Shown here piece after piece: positions 26,023 to 37,694 of a stretch of DNA of 64,000 nt. A program made the translations under genes and the position numbers. The notes under the pieces were generated by a model. That model made no database searches and was not told the DNA's origin. It saw only the letters and a list, made by a program, of their open reading frames with translations. How positions within the stretch are numbered: the stretch's first letter is position 1; every line of letters begins with the position of its first letter. This DNA comes from Cladobotryum mycophilum. Taxonomy: Eukaryota > Ascomycota > Sordariomycetes > Hypocreales > Hypocreaceae. The stretch lies in the NCBI GenBank assembly GCA_036429605.1, contig JAVFKD010000002.1, positions 496,001-560,000 of the forward strand, written 5' to 3'.

Positions 26023-26508
26023 TATAATATTTTAAATATTTTTTAATAAAAATAATTTAAATTATAATTAATATTAATAATAAATTAAAATTAAATTAAA
26101 TAATATATTTAATATATTATAATTTAAATATTAAATTATTAATAATAAATAATTATATTAATAATTAATTAAATATAATAAAAAAAGATATAAATTAATA
26201 TATATAATAATTAAATTTATTATAATTTAAATAAATATAAAATTTTATTTTAATAAAAATAAATTAATAATCTAATAATTATTATAATTATTTAATAGTT
26301 TTATACTTATTTAATAATTTTTTATTTATTTAATAATTTTATATTTATTTAATAAACTAATTTTTTAAAAATAAACTAGATTAATAATATAATTAATTAG
26401 CTTATTTAAGGTTCTATTATAGTTATATTAGGCTATAATAAGTATAAGTATTCCTAAAAGTGGGACCTTTTTTAATATATGACCTAGACGTGGGGTCGGG
26501 TTATTATA
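26023..26508 (-). repeat. Partial/chimeric LTR
   Basis: The first ~260 bp match the gypsy LTR; 26280-26508 do not. The second part has three copies of a ~22-bp A+T repeat (tatttaataatttta core, 26285-26350) and ends tggggtcgggttattata, like an LTR terminus. It may be a recombinant LTR or a related subfamily. Confidence 0.55.
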
Positions 26509-27591
26509 GTATTAGTTTATATTATTTTTTAAACTTTAATAAGTTAAATATTCATTTTTAAAATATATTATTTAGCTTATTAAGGTATAATCTATAGTTA
26601 ATTATTATTTAGTAATAGTATTAATTTGTTTTTTTTCTAGTTTAGGGGCTGGCTTTTATATACTTTTTCTTTTATTTTTTCTAAGGGATTTATAGTCTTT
26701 AAAAAAGTATTTTATTTCATTATAGTTATAATATTTTATTTTTTCTCTTTTTTAAATTATATTAAGGTTTATTTAACTTAGTTTACTATTATTATTTTTA
26801 GTAATATAATTATTTTTAGGTTTTTAATAAGTTTTGTTTTTTTATTTTCATTTATAATAGGTATATTATTAATTATTAATTTTAATAATTATTTTAATAT
26901 ATTTTATAAATATATTTAATAGGTTTTTTTAAAAAGTCTATTTTTAATATTTTCTTTTAATTCTTAATAAAATTAATCTATTAATAGTTTATTATTTGAA
27001 TTAAGTTTTAAAATAGTTTATTTAAATATAATAATATAATCTAACACTAATTTTTTTTAATAGAGATTTTAAAATAATTATTTCTTTTTTATTAATAGTT
27101 TTAAATACTTTTTTAAATTCTTTAATAAATTTATTAAAGTTTTTATTTATTTATTTTATTTATTTATTTTTTTATTTTTTAGATTATTATAATAATTTCT
27201 TATAATAAATTTAAATTATCTTTTAATAAGTTTTTTTATATAAATATATATATAAATTATTCTTATATAGTTTTTTTTAAGGTATTAAAGGTAATAATTA
27301 TAGTAAGTTTTTAAGTTTATAATAAAAGCTTAAAAAGATATTATTTTAGGTTTTTTAGAAAATAATTTTAAGTTTTTTAGTCTAAGGATTTTTTTAATAT
27401 TTTTATTTTATTTTTATTTATCTTTTTCTTAAATTATTAATTTATAATTAAAAAACTTTTTTTTTAATTTTATTAAATAATATAATTAATTATATTAAAA
27501 TAAGTATTTAAGGTAATTATTATTTTTTATTAATTATAATATTTAATATTACTTAGAGTTATAATAATCTATTAAATAAGAATTATTAATA
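26509..27591 (-). other. Third, partial copy of gypsy internal sequence
   Basis: Matches element 2 from about 20060 to 21141 (for example attagtttatattatttttt, then the stretch with aggggctggcttttatatac, which is less damaged than its sisters), and runs straight into the LTR at 27592. It starts abruptly behind the chimeric LTR, so it is a truncated element or a recombination product. Confidence 0.65.
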
Positions 27592-28070
27592 TATAATATT
27601 TTAAGTATTTTTTAATAAAAATAATTTAAATTATAATTAATATTAATAATAAATTAGAATAAAATTAAATAATAGATTCAATATATTATAGTTTAGGTAT
27701 TAGATTATTAATAGTAAATAATTATATTAATAATTAATTAAATATATATAAAAAAATATAAATTAATATAAATAATATTTAAATTTATTATAATTTAAAT
27801 AAATATAAAGTTTTATTTTAATAAAAATAAATTAATAATTTAATAGTTATAATAAATTAAATTAATTTTATTTAAATTATTATATATATTTAAATTAATT
27901 TTATTTAAATTATTAAATATATTTAAGTTAAATTTATTTAAATTAATTATAATTAATTATATTACCTAGGGTTTTATTATAGTTATATTTTTAATTAATA
28001 GTTTATATAAGTATTATTAAAAATGGGTTTAGTTTTATAGATAATATAAGTGTAAGGTTAGGTTGTTATA
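27592..28070 (-). repeat. Gypsy LTR, full length
   Basis: 479 bp, aligned to the others from tataatattttaagtatttt to taggttgttata; retains aaaatgggtttagttttatag and the cctagggttttattatagtt block. Confidence 0.8.
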
Positions 28071-28475
28071 TATTTAAAATATAATATTATTATAATAAAT
28101 TATAAATTTTATTTAAAAAATAATATTAAATAATAATATAATATAAAAAGATTTATTATAATAAAAATAAAAAGTTATTAAAGTCTTTATAAATAGAAAT
28201 ATTATAAATATTTTTATAAATAATATTTTTATATAATAATATATTATTATAATTAAATAAATTAAATAATTTATAATATTTTAGATTTTATAAAAATAAA
28301 AATAAAAACTTATAAAATAATTAATAATAATTAATTAATTTTATATAATTAAAATAAAAGAATATTAAAACTTTAATAAATTAATAAATAATAATAATAA
28401 TAAAATTAAAAATATTTATTAATTTAAATTTTTTATAAAACTTTAGATTAAAGATAAATAATTTAATAATTTATA

Positions 28476-30344
28476 ACGTAATCCATAAGCGAGCGGACCA
28501 CATAAGCAAACGGACTACTTATTTAGATTAAAATAAAGCTACCTTTTTATAGCCCTTTTCTTTTATACCTATATTAAAAAAATACTAAGTAACTATTATA
28601 CTAATAATAGAATAAAAAATATCCTTTTTACTTTATTATATTTCTTTATAAGTTCGCATATTATGGCCTGTCTTGCTGCACTTACTATAACGCATAGCCT
28701 TTATATAAGACCCTTCTCGCTGCTTTTCTTACTCTATTTACATATTTATATCCTTTTAATCTAATTAACCTATCCTTTCTTTAATAATAAAAGCACCTTT
28801 AAGTTATATATATACTTTCTTTGCTTTACAGTATTTACTTATAGTCTTATTTATTATATAAAAGTCTTAGACCTTTATATATAAAAGTATTATTTAATAT
28901 ATTATTACTATTACTCTTTTTATAAATTAATTAATTATATTTAATATTATAATTAAAGAATTATTTTAATAAACAGTAATATAATTCTTTATATACTCTA
29001 ATTATAAATTAGCCTTATATGTGTTTTTTGGTATTTTTAAGACCTAAGGCTGTATAGGCTTAATTAGTATTTCTAGAGGTATTGATGTTTATAATTCTAT
29101 ATAAAGCTTTAAAAGAATACTCTATGGATTAAATGGTAATAAACTAGATCCTAAAAAGCCTTTTTTAATGTTCTTTTTATTGATTATAGTAAAGAACACT
29201 ATACGAAAGGTATAAAGAAAATCAAGCTTGCTAATATATGTGATATATATATGTATTAGCTTCTCAATTTGCCGACTATATTCTTGCTTTAATAGCCTAA
29301 AATAACTAATATTTAATGGTTAAAGTAAATGTAAGGAATAAAAAGGTATATAGACTATAATAATCTTATACTTTTTATAATAGAACTTAAATACTATTAA
29401 ATAATAGCTCTTATAACTATTAAGAATAAGTATTCAATAGATCCCTTTTATACAAGAAGCTATATAACAATTAAAATATTTAATCTAATCTAAACCAATT
29501 TTATTAGTAGTTTAGTTATTTTTTATTATTATAATACATTAATCTATTAAAAGATTATACTCTTGATACTAATTCTTAAGATAGTATTATATAGTAAGAA
29601 TAATAAATAATAGTATTATTTAACCTATTATATTAATATCTTAAATTATAGTGATCTACTCCTAGTTATTAGGCTAAAATAATTTAACTTTTATAAAGCC
29701 TTTTAAAGTTATAATAACTATACTTAGAAAAATAATACCTATTATAAAACTAGTCTTATTAAAATTATAGAAATCATTATCAAGGACCTTATATTTAATC
29801 TTTATATTCTATACAAAAGTAAACTAATTATTAATAAGCTTTAGATCTTTATATTTAGCTTTTTAATAATTGTATTTATAAGCCTAGTATATATAAAACT
29901 TTAGCTAATATTTAATAAAATTTAATGCTTAATTTTTGCTAATTAATAGCGCATCGCGTATATACAGTAGATAATTAGCTATTTCTTTAATACTAAATAA
30001 TCTAGGTAGAAATAATCATATAAATAGATTAATTATATACTTAATTATAATCTTTTTTTTAATTTTATAAAATTCATTAAATTAGTAATTATATTATATT
30101 ATAAAGATATACTAGTATAACGTTAAAGAATTATTATACGATTAATGTTATAGATCTTAGCTATAGCTCTAAGACTTAAATTCAGGTTTTGTTTAAGAGC
30201 TTAAAAGATAAGCAGTACCTTACTTTTATTTAAAGGTTCTACTATAAGAGATTATAAAGGAATTTAATATATAGATATAAAAGTAAATATTATTATAGAA
30301 GGTAGTCCACTTGCTTATATAGTCCGCTTGCTTATAGATTATAT
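28476..30344 (-). mobile_element. Fot1/pogo-like DNA transposon, copy 2 (RIP-degraded)
   Basis: 1,869 bp between TA dinucleotides (28474-28475 and 30345-30346), beginning ACGTAATCCATAAGCGAGCG. Same orientation and layout as copy 1, to which it aligns end to end. The HTH_psq-like LSLRAIAKIYNIN is readable on the minus strand at about 30.14-30.2 kb. Flanking text (taatttaataatttata, then atattaatatatttttaaa) occurs uninterrupted and inverted near 35.52-35.61 kb, so the insertion point is confirmed. No intact frame. Confidence 0.85.
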
Positions 30345-31114
30345 TAATATATTTTTAAAAAAATATTTTAAAAGTATTATAAATTAATAAAATATATTTT
30401 ATTAATTTTAAATAATATAAATAATAAATCTTAAATAAAATAAAAATAACTTTTTAATAAATAATTAAAAAGAAATTATTTTTAAAAGAAATTAAAGTTA
30501 TTTTAAAAAATAAAATAATTTTTTATTTTAAAATATAATTTAATAAATTATAAAATTAGTTTTTTTTAAAAAATATAGATTTTTAATAAATAGTTTTATA
30601 AAGTTTTTAATTACTTTTAAAACTATTTTAGCTTTTTAAATTAAACTTATATTATAAATATTTTTTTTTAATTATTATTTTTAATAATTTAATAAAAATT
30701 TAATTAAAATTAATTTAATAAAAATTTAATTAAAATTAATTTATAAAAATTAATTTTTTATTTAATATAATACTTTTATTTAAATTAAATATTAATTTTA
30801 TTTTATTATAAAAAAACTTTATTAATTATATTATATTAATAATTATATTATTAAAGAAAATTTACAAGAATTTAATAAATTATTTTATAATTATTAATAT
30901 TATATTAATATATTTATTATAATATAATGGAGCTAGGTGTACTTGAGCATAAGAGAGCTTATCTTTTAATTTAGGATACTGGAAAAAAACAAAGTACCGG
31001 GACAGCTTAAAGAATAAAAAGGGATTGTTTATACTTTTGTATAATAATATTAATAATTAATTCTTTACTTTTATTCGTTTAATTTAATTAATCTTATTCT
31101 TATTTTTAGAATTA

Positions 31115-32984
31115 ACGTATTCTATAAGCGAGTATGCCATACAAGCGAGTGTGCCACCCTTTACCACTATATCTACCTCTATTATAATATATTAAATTCC
31201 TTAACAATCTTAAATAGTATTACCTTTATATAAAAGTAAAGTTATTATAGCTTTTAAAGCTCTTAAAAAAGACCTAGATTTAAGTCTTAGAGCTATAGAA
31301 AAGATCTATAATATTAATCGCATGACTTTAAGTTAGTGTTACGTCAAATAGCCTTTATAATATAATATAAAAGCTAATTTAATAAATCTTATAGAATTAG
31401 AAGAAAAGGTTATACTTAAGTATATAATCAACCTATCTATACGATTATTTCCTTCTAAATTATATAATATTAAAAAATAGCTAATTATTTACTATATATA
31501 TATAATATATTACTAGTTAGTAAAAACTAGGCATTAAACTTTATTAAACACTAACTAAAGCTTTATATACGTTAGGCTTATAAATATAATTATTAAAAAA
31601 TTAAATACAAAAACCTAATATTTATTAGCACTTAGTTTAAGCTTATATAGAATATTAAGGCTAAATATAGGATCTTTAATAATAATTTTTATAACTTTAA
31701 TAAAATTAGCTTTATAATAGGTATTATCTTTTTAAGTATAATAATTATAACTTTAAAAGGCTATATAAAAGTTAAATTATTTTAGTTTAGCAATCGGGAA
31801 TAGGTAACTATAATCTAAGGCATTAATAGAATAGGTTAGATAATACTGTTATTTATTATCCTTATTATATAATATTATTTTAAGAATTAGTATTAAAAGT
31901 ATAATCTTTTAGTAAATTAATGTATTATAATAATAGAAAATAGCTAGACTATTAATAAGATTAGTTTAGATTAGATTAAGTATTTTAATTATTATATAGC
32001 TTCTTATACAAAAGGGATCTATTGAATATTTATCCTTAATAGCCATAAGAGCCATCACTTAATAGTATTTAAACTCTATTATAAAGAGTATAAGATTATT
32101 ATAGTCTATATACTTTCTTATTCCTTATATTTCTTTTAGTTATTAAATATTAGTTACTTTAGGCTATTAAAGTAAATATATAATTAATAAATTAAAAAAT
32201 TAATATATATATATATTATATATATTAGTAAGCTTAAGTTCTTTTATACTTTTTATATAGTATTTTTTATTATAATTAACGAGAAGAATATTAAAAGAGG
32301 TTTTAAAAGAGCTAGTCTATTATTATTTAATCCATAAAGTATTCTTTTAATGCTTAATATAGAGTTATAAACATTAATACCTTTAAAAACACTGCCTTAA
32401 CCTATATAACCTTAGGTCTTTAAAATACTAAAGAATATATATAAGGCTATTTTATAGTTAAAGCATATAAAGAATTGTATTTTTGCTTATTAAAATAGCT
32501 TTTTAACTATAATATTAACTATAATTAATTAATTTATAAAGGGTATAATAGTAATTATATATTAAGTAATACTTTTACACGAAGAGGTCTTTGAGCTTTG
32601 TATAGTAAATAAGGTATTAAGTAAGTATTGTAGAGTAAAAAAGACTTATATATAACTTAAAGGTATACTTACTGTTTAAGAAAAAATCGATTAATTAGAT
32701 TAAAAGGATATAAATAAGTAAATTAAGTAGGAGGGGCGGTAAAGAGGGTCTGTTTGTATAAAGGCTTTGTGCTATAGTAAGTATAGTAAGACTGGCTATA
32801 ATATATGAACCTATAAGAAAGTATAATTAAGTAAAAAATATAATTATTTTCTTTTAATACTATTATAATAACTAGATATTTAATATAAATTAAGAAGTAT
32901 TAAGGGCTGACTTTGTTTTTTTCTATACGAGGTGGTAAAGGGTGGCATACTCGCTTGTGTGGCATACTCGCTTATGGAATACGT
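31115..32984 (+). mobile_element. Fot1/pogo-like DNA transposon, copy 3, with readable DD35D transposase relic
   Basis: 1,870 bp between TA duplications (31113-31114, 32985-32986), ends ACGTATTC(C)ATAAGCGAGTATGCC. Opposite orientation to copies 1 and 2. Plus-strand translation shows an HTH_psq-like DLDLSLRAIEKIYNINRMTL near 31.27 kb, then LILNSHKSHH (32032 on; second catalytic Asp of the family now Asn at 32038-32040) and, 35 residues further on, LLNISYF (third Asp also Asn). The spacing is the DD35D of the pogo/Fot1 group. The terminal repeat cores differ from copies 1 and 2 (TATGCC instead of CGGACC) in both direct units, so this is a sister subfamily. Confidence 0.85.
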
Positions 32985-33602
32985 TATAGCATTTAAACGC
33001 TAGTTTTTATTATTTCTTTTATTTAAAATAATTAATTAAATATAGATTTATTATTATCCTTTACCTCTAGATTAATCTAACCTCTAATTATTAATCTAAG
33101 TTATATTAATTACATAGATATGATATAATACTTTATTAATGGCTATAGCTTTAATAGGGTTACCCTAGACCGGCGGAAGCTTTTGGGCCACGATGTCCTC
33201 TTTTTGTTATTGTGTTTTCTTTCGCTATTATAATAATATACTATAATAAAAAAATTTATAATAAAATTGATATTAATTTTTTAAAATAGTTTTAAAAGTG
33301 TTAATAATAATTTAAATTTATTATAAAGTTTATAATATTAAAGTATAATATCCTAATATATATTATAATTTTATATATTTTTTTTATTTTTTATTTTATT
33401 TAATATTAATAAAACTTATACTATAATAATTTTAAAATATAGTTTTTATTAAATTATTTATAAACTTAAATTATTTTATTTTATAAAAATAATTTATTAA
33501 AGTTAAATTAAATTAAAATGTTAAAATTATTGTTTTATAATGAAATTTTATTAAGTTTTTTTAATATATTAAATTAATAATTATTTATTATATTATTATA
33601 TA

Positions 33603-34070
33603 TATAATAACCAGACCTTATACTCATATTATCTATAGAACTAGACCCACTTTTAATAATATTTATATAAGCTATTAATTAGAAATATAACTATAATAAA
33701 ACCTTAGATAATATAATTAATTATAATTAGCTTAAATAAGATTAACTTAAGTATATTTAATAATTTAAATAAAATTAATTTAAGTATATATAATAGCTTA
33801 AATAAGATTCATTTAATCTATTATAATTATTAGATTATTAATTTATTTCTATTAAAATAAAACCTTATATTTATTTAAATTATAATAAATCTAATTATTA
33901 TATATATTAATTTATATTTCTTTTTTAGATATTTAATTAATTATTTATTATTAATAATCTAATACCTGAATTATAATATATTAAACCTATTGCTTAACCT
34001 TACTTTGATCTATTATTAATATTAACTAAGATTTAAGTTATTTTTGTTAGGAAACGCCCGGAATGTTATA
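33603..34070 (+). repeat. Solo gypsy LTR, inverted relative to the others
   Basis: 468 bp, starting tataataaccagaccttata and ending gaaacgcccggaatgttata; the reverse complement of the LTR family and one of its best-preserved members. No internal sequence on either side. Flanks atata and atatg could be a 5-bp target duplication with one G-to-A change. Probably left by LTR-LTR recombination. Confidence 0.8.
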
Positions 34071-35734
34071 ATATGTTTTTTTATAATTTTAAAAATAATA
34101 TAATATTTATTAAAGTTTTATTTTTATAATTAAATTATTTTAATAGTATATTTATAAAATGTTTTTTTAAATAATATTTAATAATAAAATTAAATAAAAT
34201 TAAATATATATATTAATATATTTATTTATTATTTAATTTTATTTATTATATAAATATTTAAAAACTTTAATAGTTTAATAATATTTTTATAAACTTAAAT
34301 ATTTTTATTTCCATTTAAATAACTAAATTTATAAAAATATTCTTATTTAATAATATAAATTTTAGAAATTTAATATAATTTTAATAAAAGATATATTTAA
34401 AAGATTTTTATTTTATTTTAAAATATATAAAAGTATTATTAAAATAAATAATATATATTATATTTAAAGATTTATATAAAACTTTATAAATATAATATTA
34501 GAATATTATAAGTATATTAATTAAATTAAGAAATATTATTAAACATTTATAATATATATATTAAATTTAAAAAAGGAAATCCTTATTTAAATATAATAAT
34601 AAATATTTTAATATTAGTTTTTATATAATAATATATATTTATAATATAATTAAAGATTTTTAATATAAAGAATAAAAAATAATAAACTTTTTTAATTATT
34701 TTATTAAATGTTTAATAATATATATATAATTACAAAATATTAATTCTTTTTAAAATAACTAAAATCAACATTTTAATAAAGCTTTTAAAAGTATAAATAT
34801 ATTTTCTATAGAGTTTTATTAAAATATTTATATAGTTTTTTTAATATAACTATTAAGATTTATAAAATTATATTAATTTTCTTTTTATTAATATTTAAAT
34901 TATTAATATTAACTTTAAATAAAATAAAAATTTTTATTAAATATAATAATTATATTTAAAAAAATAAACACAAATCTTAATTATAAGTTTTAATTAATAT
35001 TAATATATATATATAAATAATTTAATAAATAATATTCTATAAATTAATAACTTTAAATAATATTTTTAAAATCTTATATTATTATTTTATTTATTATCTT
35101 TATTATTAATATCTTTATATATATTTAATAAAATTTAACTTTTTAAATAAATATTATATTCATTATATTAAGTTTAATATAATTATTTAATTTAATATAA
35201 ATATAAATAAAATATTATTTAAAAATAATTATTAATATATAAAATTATAATATTATCTTCATAATAAATATTTCAATTAAAATATAAAATATTACTTTAA
35301 CTTTTAATTATTTTCTTTAATTTTTTTATTAGTTTTTATTTTATTTTAAACCTTTATTTATAAAATATTTATTATTTTAATAATTTATTATTTTTTTAAA
35401 ATTATTATAATTTAAAATTTATTATTTTTTTAATGCATAGAAATTATTTTTCTAATATATTAAAATAAATATAAATTCTTTTTAATATTTATTATTTATA
35501 TAATTTAAAACTAATAAAATATATTTTATTAATTTATAATATTTTTAAAATATTTCTTTAAAAAAATATTATAAATTATTAAATTAATCTTTTTATTATA
35601 TTTTAATAATATATTATTATATTATTAATTAAATATTATATAATTAATATTATAAATTTTTATTATAGTTCTAATATTTAATTTTAAGTCCTTTTAAAAA
35701 AATTAAAAAATAACTAAGATTCTATTCTTATTTA

Positions 35735-35845
35735 AAGTATTACTATAATAGATAGTAAAGGAATTTAATGTATTGTAATAGAGGTAGATACGGCTATTAA
35801 GGGTATATCACTTGCTAATATGTACCACTCGCTTATGGATTATGT
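35735..35845. mobile_element. End fragment of a fourth Fot1/pogo-like element
   Basis: Resembles the last ~100 bp of copy 1 (aaaggaatttaatgt, a GGTAGATA stretch, then two bipartite units ending ccactcgcttatggattatg). Only this end is recognisable; the rest of the element is absent. Confidence 0.65.
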
Positions 35846-36450
35846 TATAGCTTTAGGAAAATACAGTTGCCAATAATGTGGTTGGAACTGGCTAGATGAT
35901 TCTGTACGTGAGCAAGACTCTTATCATTGCGTAACGACGTTAATAACGAGTAGCGAGACGAAAAATAAATGAGCCGGAGGAGGACCTAGTGTACGGACCA
36001 TGAGATACAAATTTGGATTTACTATTTTTCTTCATTTCTTCGTGTCTCTATGTTTCTCTTTTTCCTCTCCATTTCTCATGCTCCGTTAGTTTTGTCTAGT
36101 TCTTCTTTGTTTCTGTGTTTCTATATTACATTCTTAAAATTTCTTTTAAATTTAAGTAACGTCCCATTGTTAAAACCTATTTTAGAGGTATATATATTTA
36201 TTATTAATGGAAATATAAACCTTAATAAAATTAAGTGTAATTAAAAATATAAAAAGAAAGTATTAGTTATTATCTTTTACATTAATTATTATTAATTGTT
36301 ATTAATTAACTAAATAAAAAGTATAAATATAATTAATAACAAATAAAAAGTAAACATAAATATTTATAAATATTCCTATTTTTTAATTTCACATATAAAA
36401 CCTGGACTGTATTTTATTTTCTTATAATCTTATTATCTTGATAATTTTAA

Positions 36451-37694
36451 ACCCTTAATTACTTTATTTAGCATCGTCCGAGATGTTGGAACTCACATAA
36501 CTGCATGGCTCGTAGAAACGGCTGCACCACAGACATCTCGCGTCTCGTCATGAGACGAACCAGATGTTGCTTTACTCTTCTCAGGGCCAGGACAGATCAT
36601 CATGCATCCCGGTGTTCATGTCCATTGCAGGCTGTAACACCATGAGAAAGAAGGCCGTTCAAGGGGGCACATGGTTTACATGCATGCTTGGATACTCGCC
36701 ACACAAACCACGAGATACCAAAGATCAAGCCCACTGTCACACACCTTCAACTAGGCGTGTAAGAAGGCTCTCCACAAGTAACATACCATGAACTTAGATC
36801 CGTCGACTCAGTCATTCACTCAAGCTTCCAACGATAGACTTGATAACAGCGCAGCATATGCTCGCAAAGAGGCACATGTATCATGCAACCTTGCCCCGAA
36901 TCGGTGTCACGACCTAACCTTGGTATGGGCTAGGGGATCATATGGTAATACACTCACTCGAAACCCATCACAGGAAAGCAATCACTGCAATACCAGTAAT
37001 CATTCAATTAATTGCCAAACCAACGGTCATAATCGCTTCAATGATCACTCAATCTACACAGTGATCACCTCGTTTCTTATTTGTATACAGCCTAATGGTT
37101 ATTATTATCTAGATAGTTAGATGACCGGTAATAATCACTCGGAATCTCATGTGTATATAACCACACCATCGCCATTTACATCCTATTAAATAGCCAGTCG
37201 TCTGCAGACAGAACTGCTTATCAACCAGTTGCTACAGAATCCTACCCTGACACTTCAACCCATTTTGCTCGGCTTGATCTTGATCCGCTGCCAGCTTCAA
37301 TATCACCATCTATCTAGCTAAGACATGGAGTCAAAATCTAACAGGAATCTTCCAGCTCCCTACATCTGATCTGAGTGTTTTCGGATATAATATTTATCGG
37401 TTGTTATGGTAAACTGTACCATGAGTAAGTGCACTAGTGAGGTTGGAGAGCGGGCATCATCTGTGGTGAAAAACGCCCAGGCGCGCTGAAAATTGTTTGC
37501 CAGCAATAATTCGGGTTGCCGCCTTGGCCAATTCAATCGACTTCATTATTGCTTCGACGTTGCCAGCGATTCACTTAACAACCGACGAAACTTCAACCAT
37601 CAAATTGTTTAGCACTAGTTTATTTGCCTGAAAAAAGAAGAAAAAGAAAGCAAAGCTACGGTTGATTTGGCTCGTGACCCAATTATCTGTTACA
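36451..37694. other. Right shoulder of the A+T block, no supported gene
   Basis: Base composition returns to normal near 36.46 kb. Short frames at 36564-37120 show no family features and no splice logic. The final 150 bp are the 3' flank of gene A. Confidence 0.5.

Larger units (their letters stand above)
11943..26280 (-). mobile_element. Ty3/gypsy element 1 (outer, split by element 2)
   Basis: The left LTR is 11943-12420. Internal sequence 12421-12869 stops abruptly at element 2 and resumes at 21624; joining the two restores text that is continuous in element 2 itself (compare 13780-13840 with 12845-12869 plus 21624-21680). Internal sequence runs to about 26022 and is followed by an LTR that matches for about 260 bp (26023-26280) and then differs. 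Compared with element 2, it lacks about 1 kb around 23490, which includes the reverse transcriptase region. The coding strand is inferred to be minus from the reverse transcriptase relic of its sister. All frames are destroyed. Confidence 0.75.
9846..36450. repeat. A+T-rich block of RIP-degraded nested transposons
   Basis: About 26.6 kb in which nearly all sequence is A and T, with TpA-rich text and no intact gene. It is not random: at least six gypsy LTR copies, internal retroelement sequence in two or three copies, and three complete Fot1/pogo-like elements can be aligned to each other, and their coding relics show Gln-to-stop, His-to-Tyr and Asp-to-Asn changes, the result expected from C-to-T on both strands. 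Pieces not listed separately below (parts of 9.85-10.2, 28.07-28.47, 30.35-31.1, 33.0-33.6, 34.1-35.7 and 35.85-36.45 kb) hold no feature I can name except the repeats noted. Small less-mutated islets remain, for example 33138-33230 and 35850-36060. Confidence 0.9.

Noticed and set aside
9846..36450. The A+T block as a mitochondrial insertion, or as a centromere
   Set aside because: It aligns with itself as gypsy and Fot1-like elements with transition-damaged coding relics, which excludes a mitochondrial origin. It is shorter than RIP-made regional centromeres known in fungi, and nothing in the sequence marks centromere function.
36564..37120. Two frames of 75 and 110 residues right of the A+T block
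   Set aside because: No motif or homology to module genes, composition-driven, first frame not starting in a credible context.
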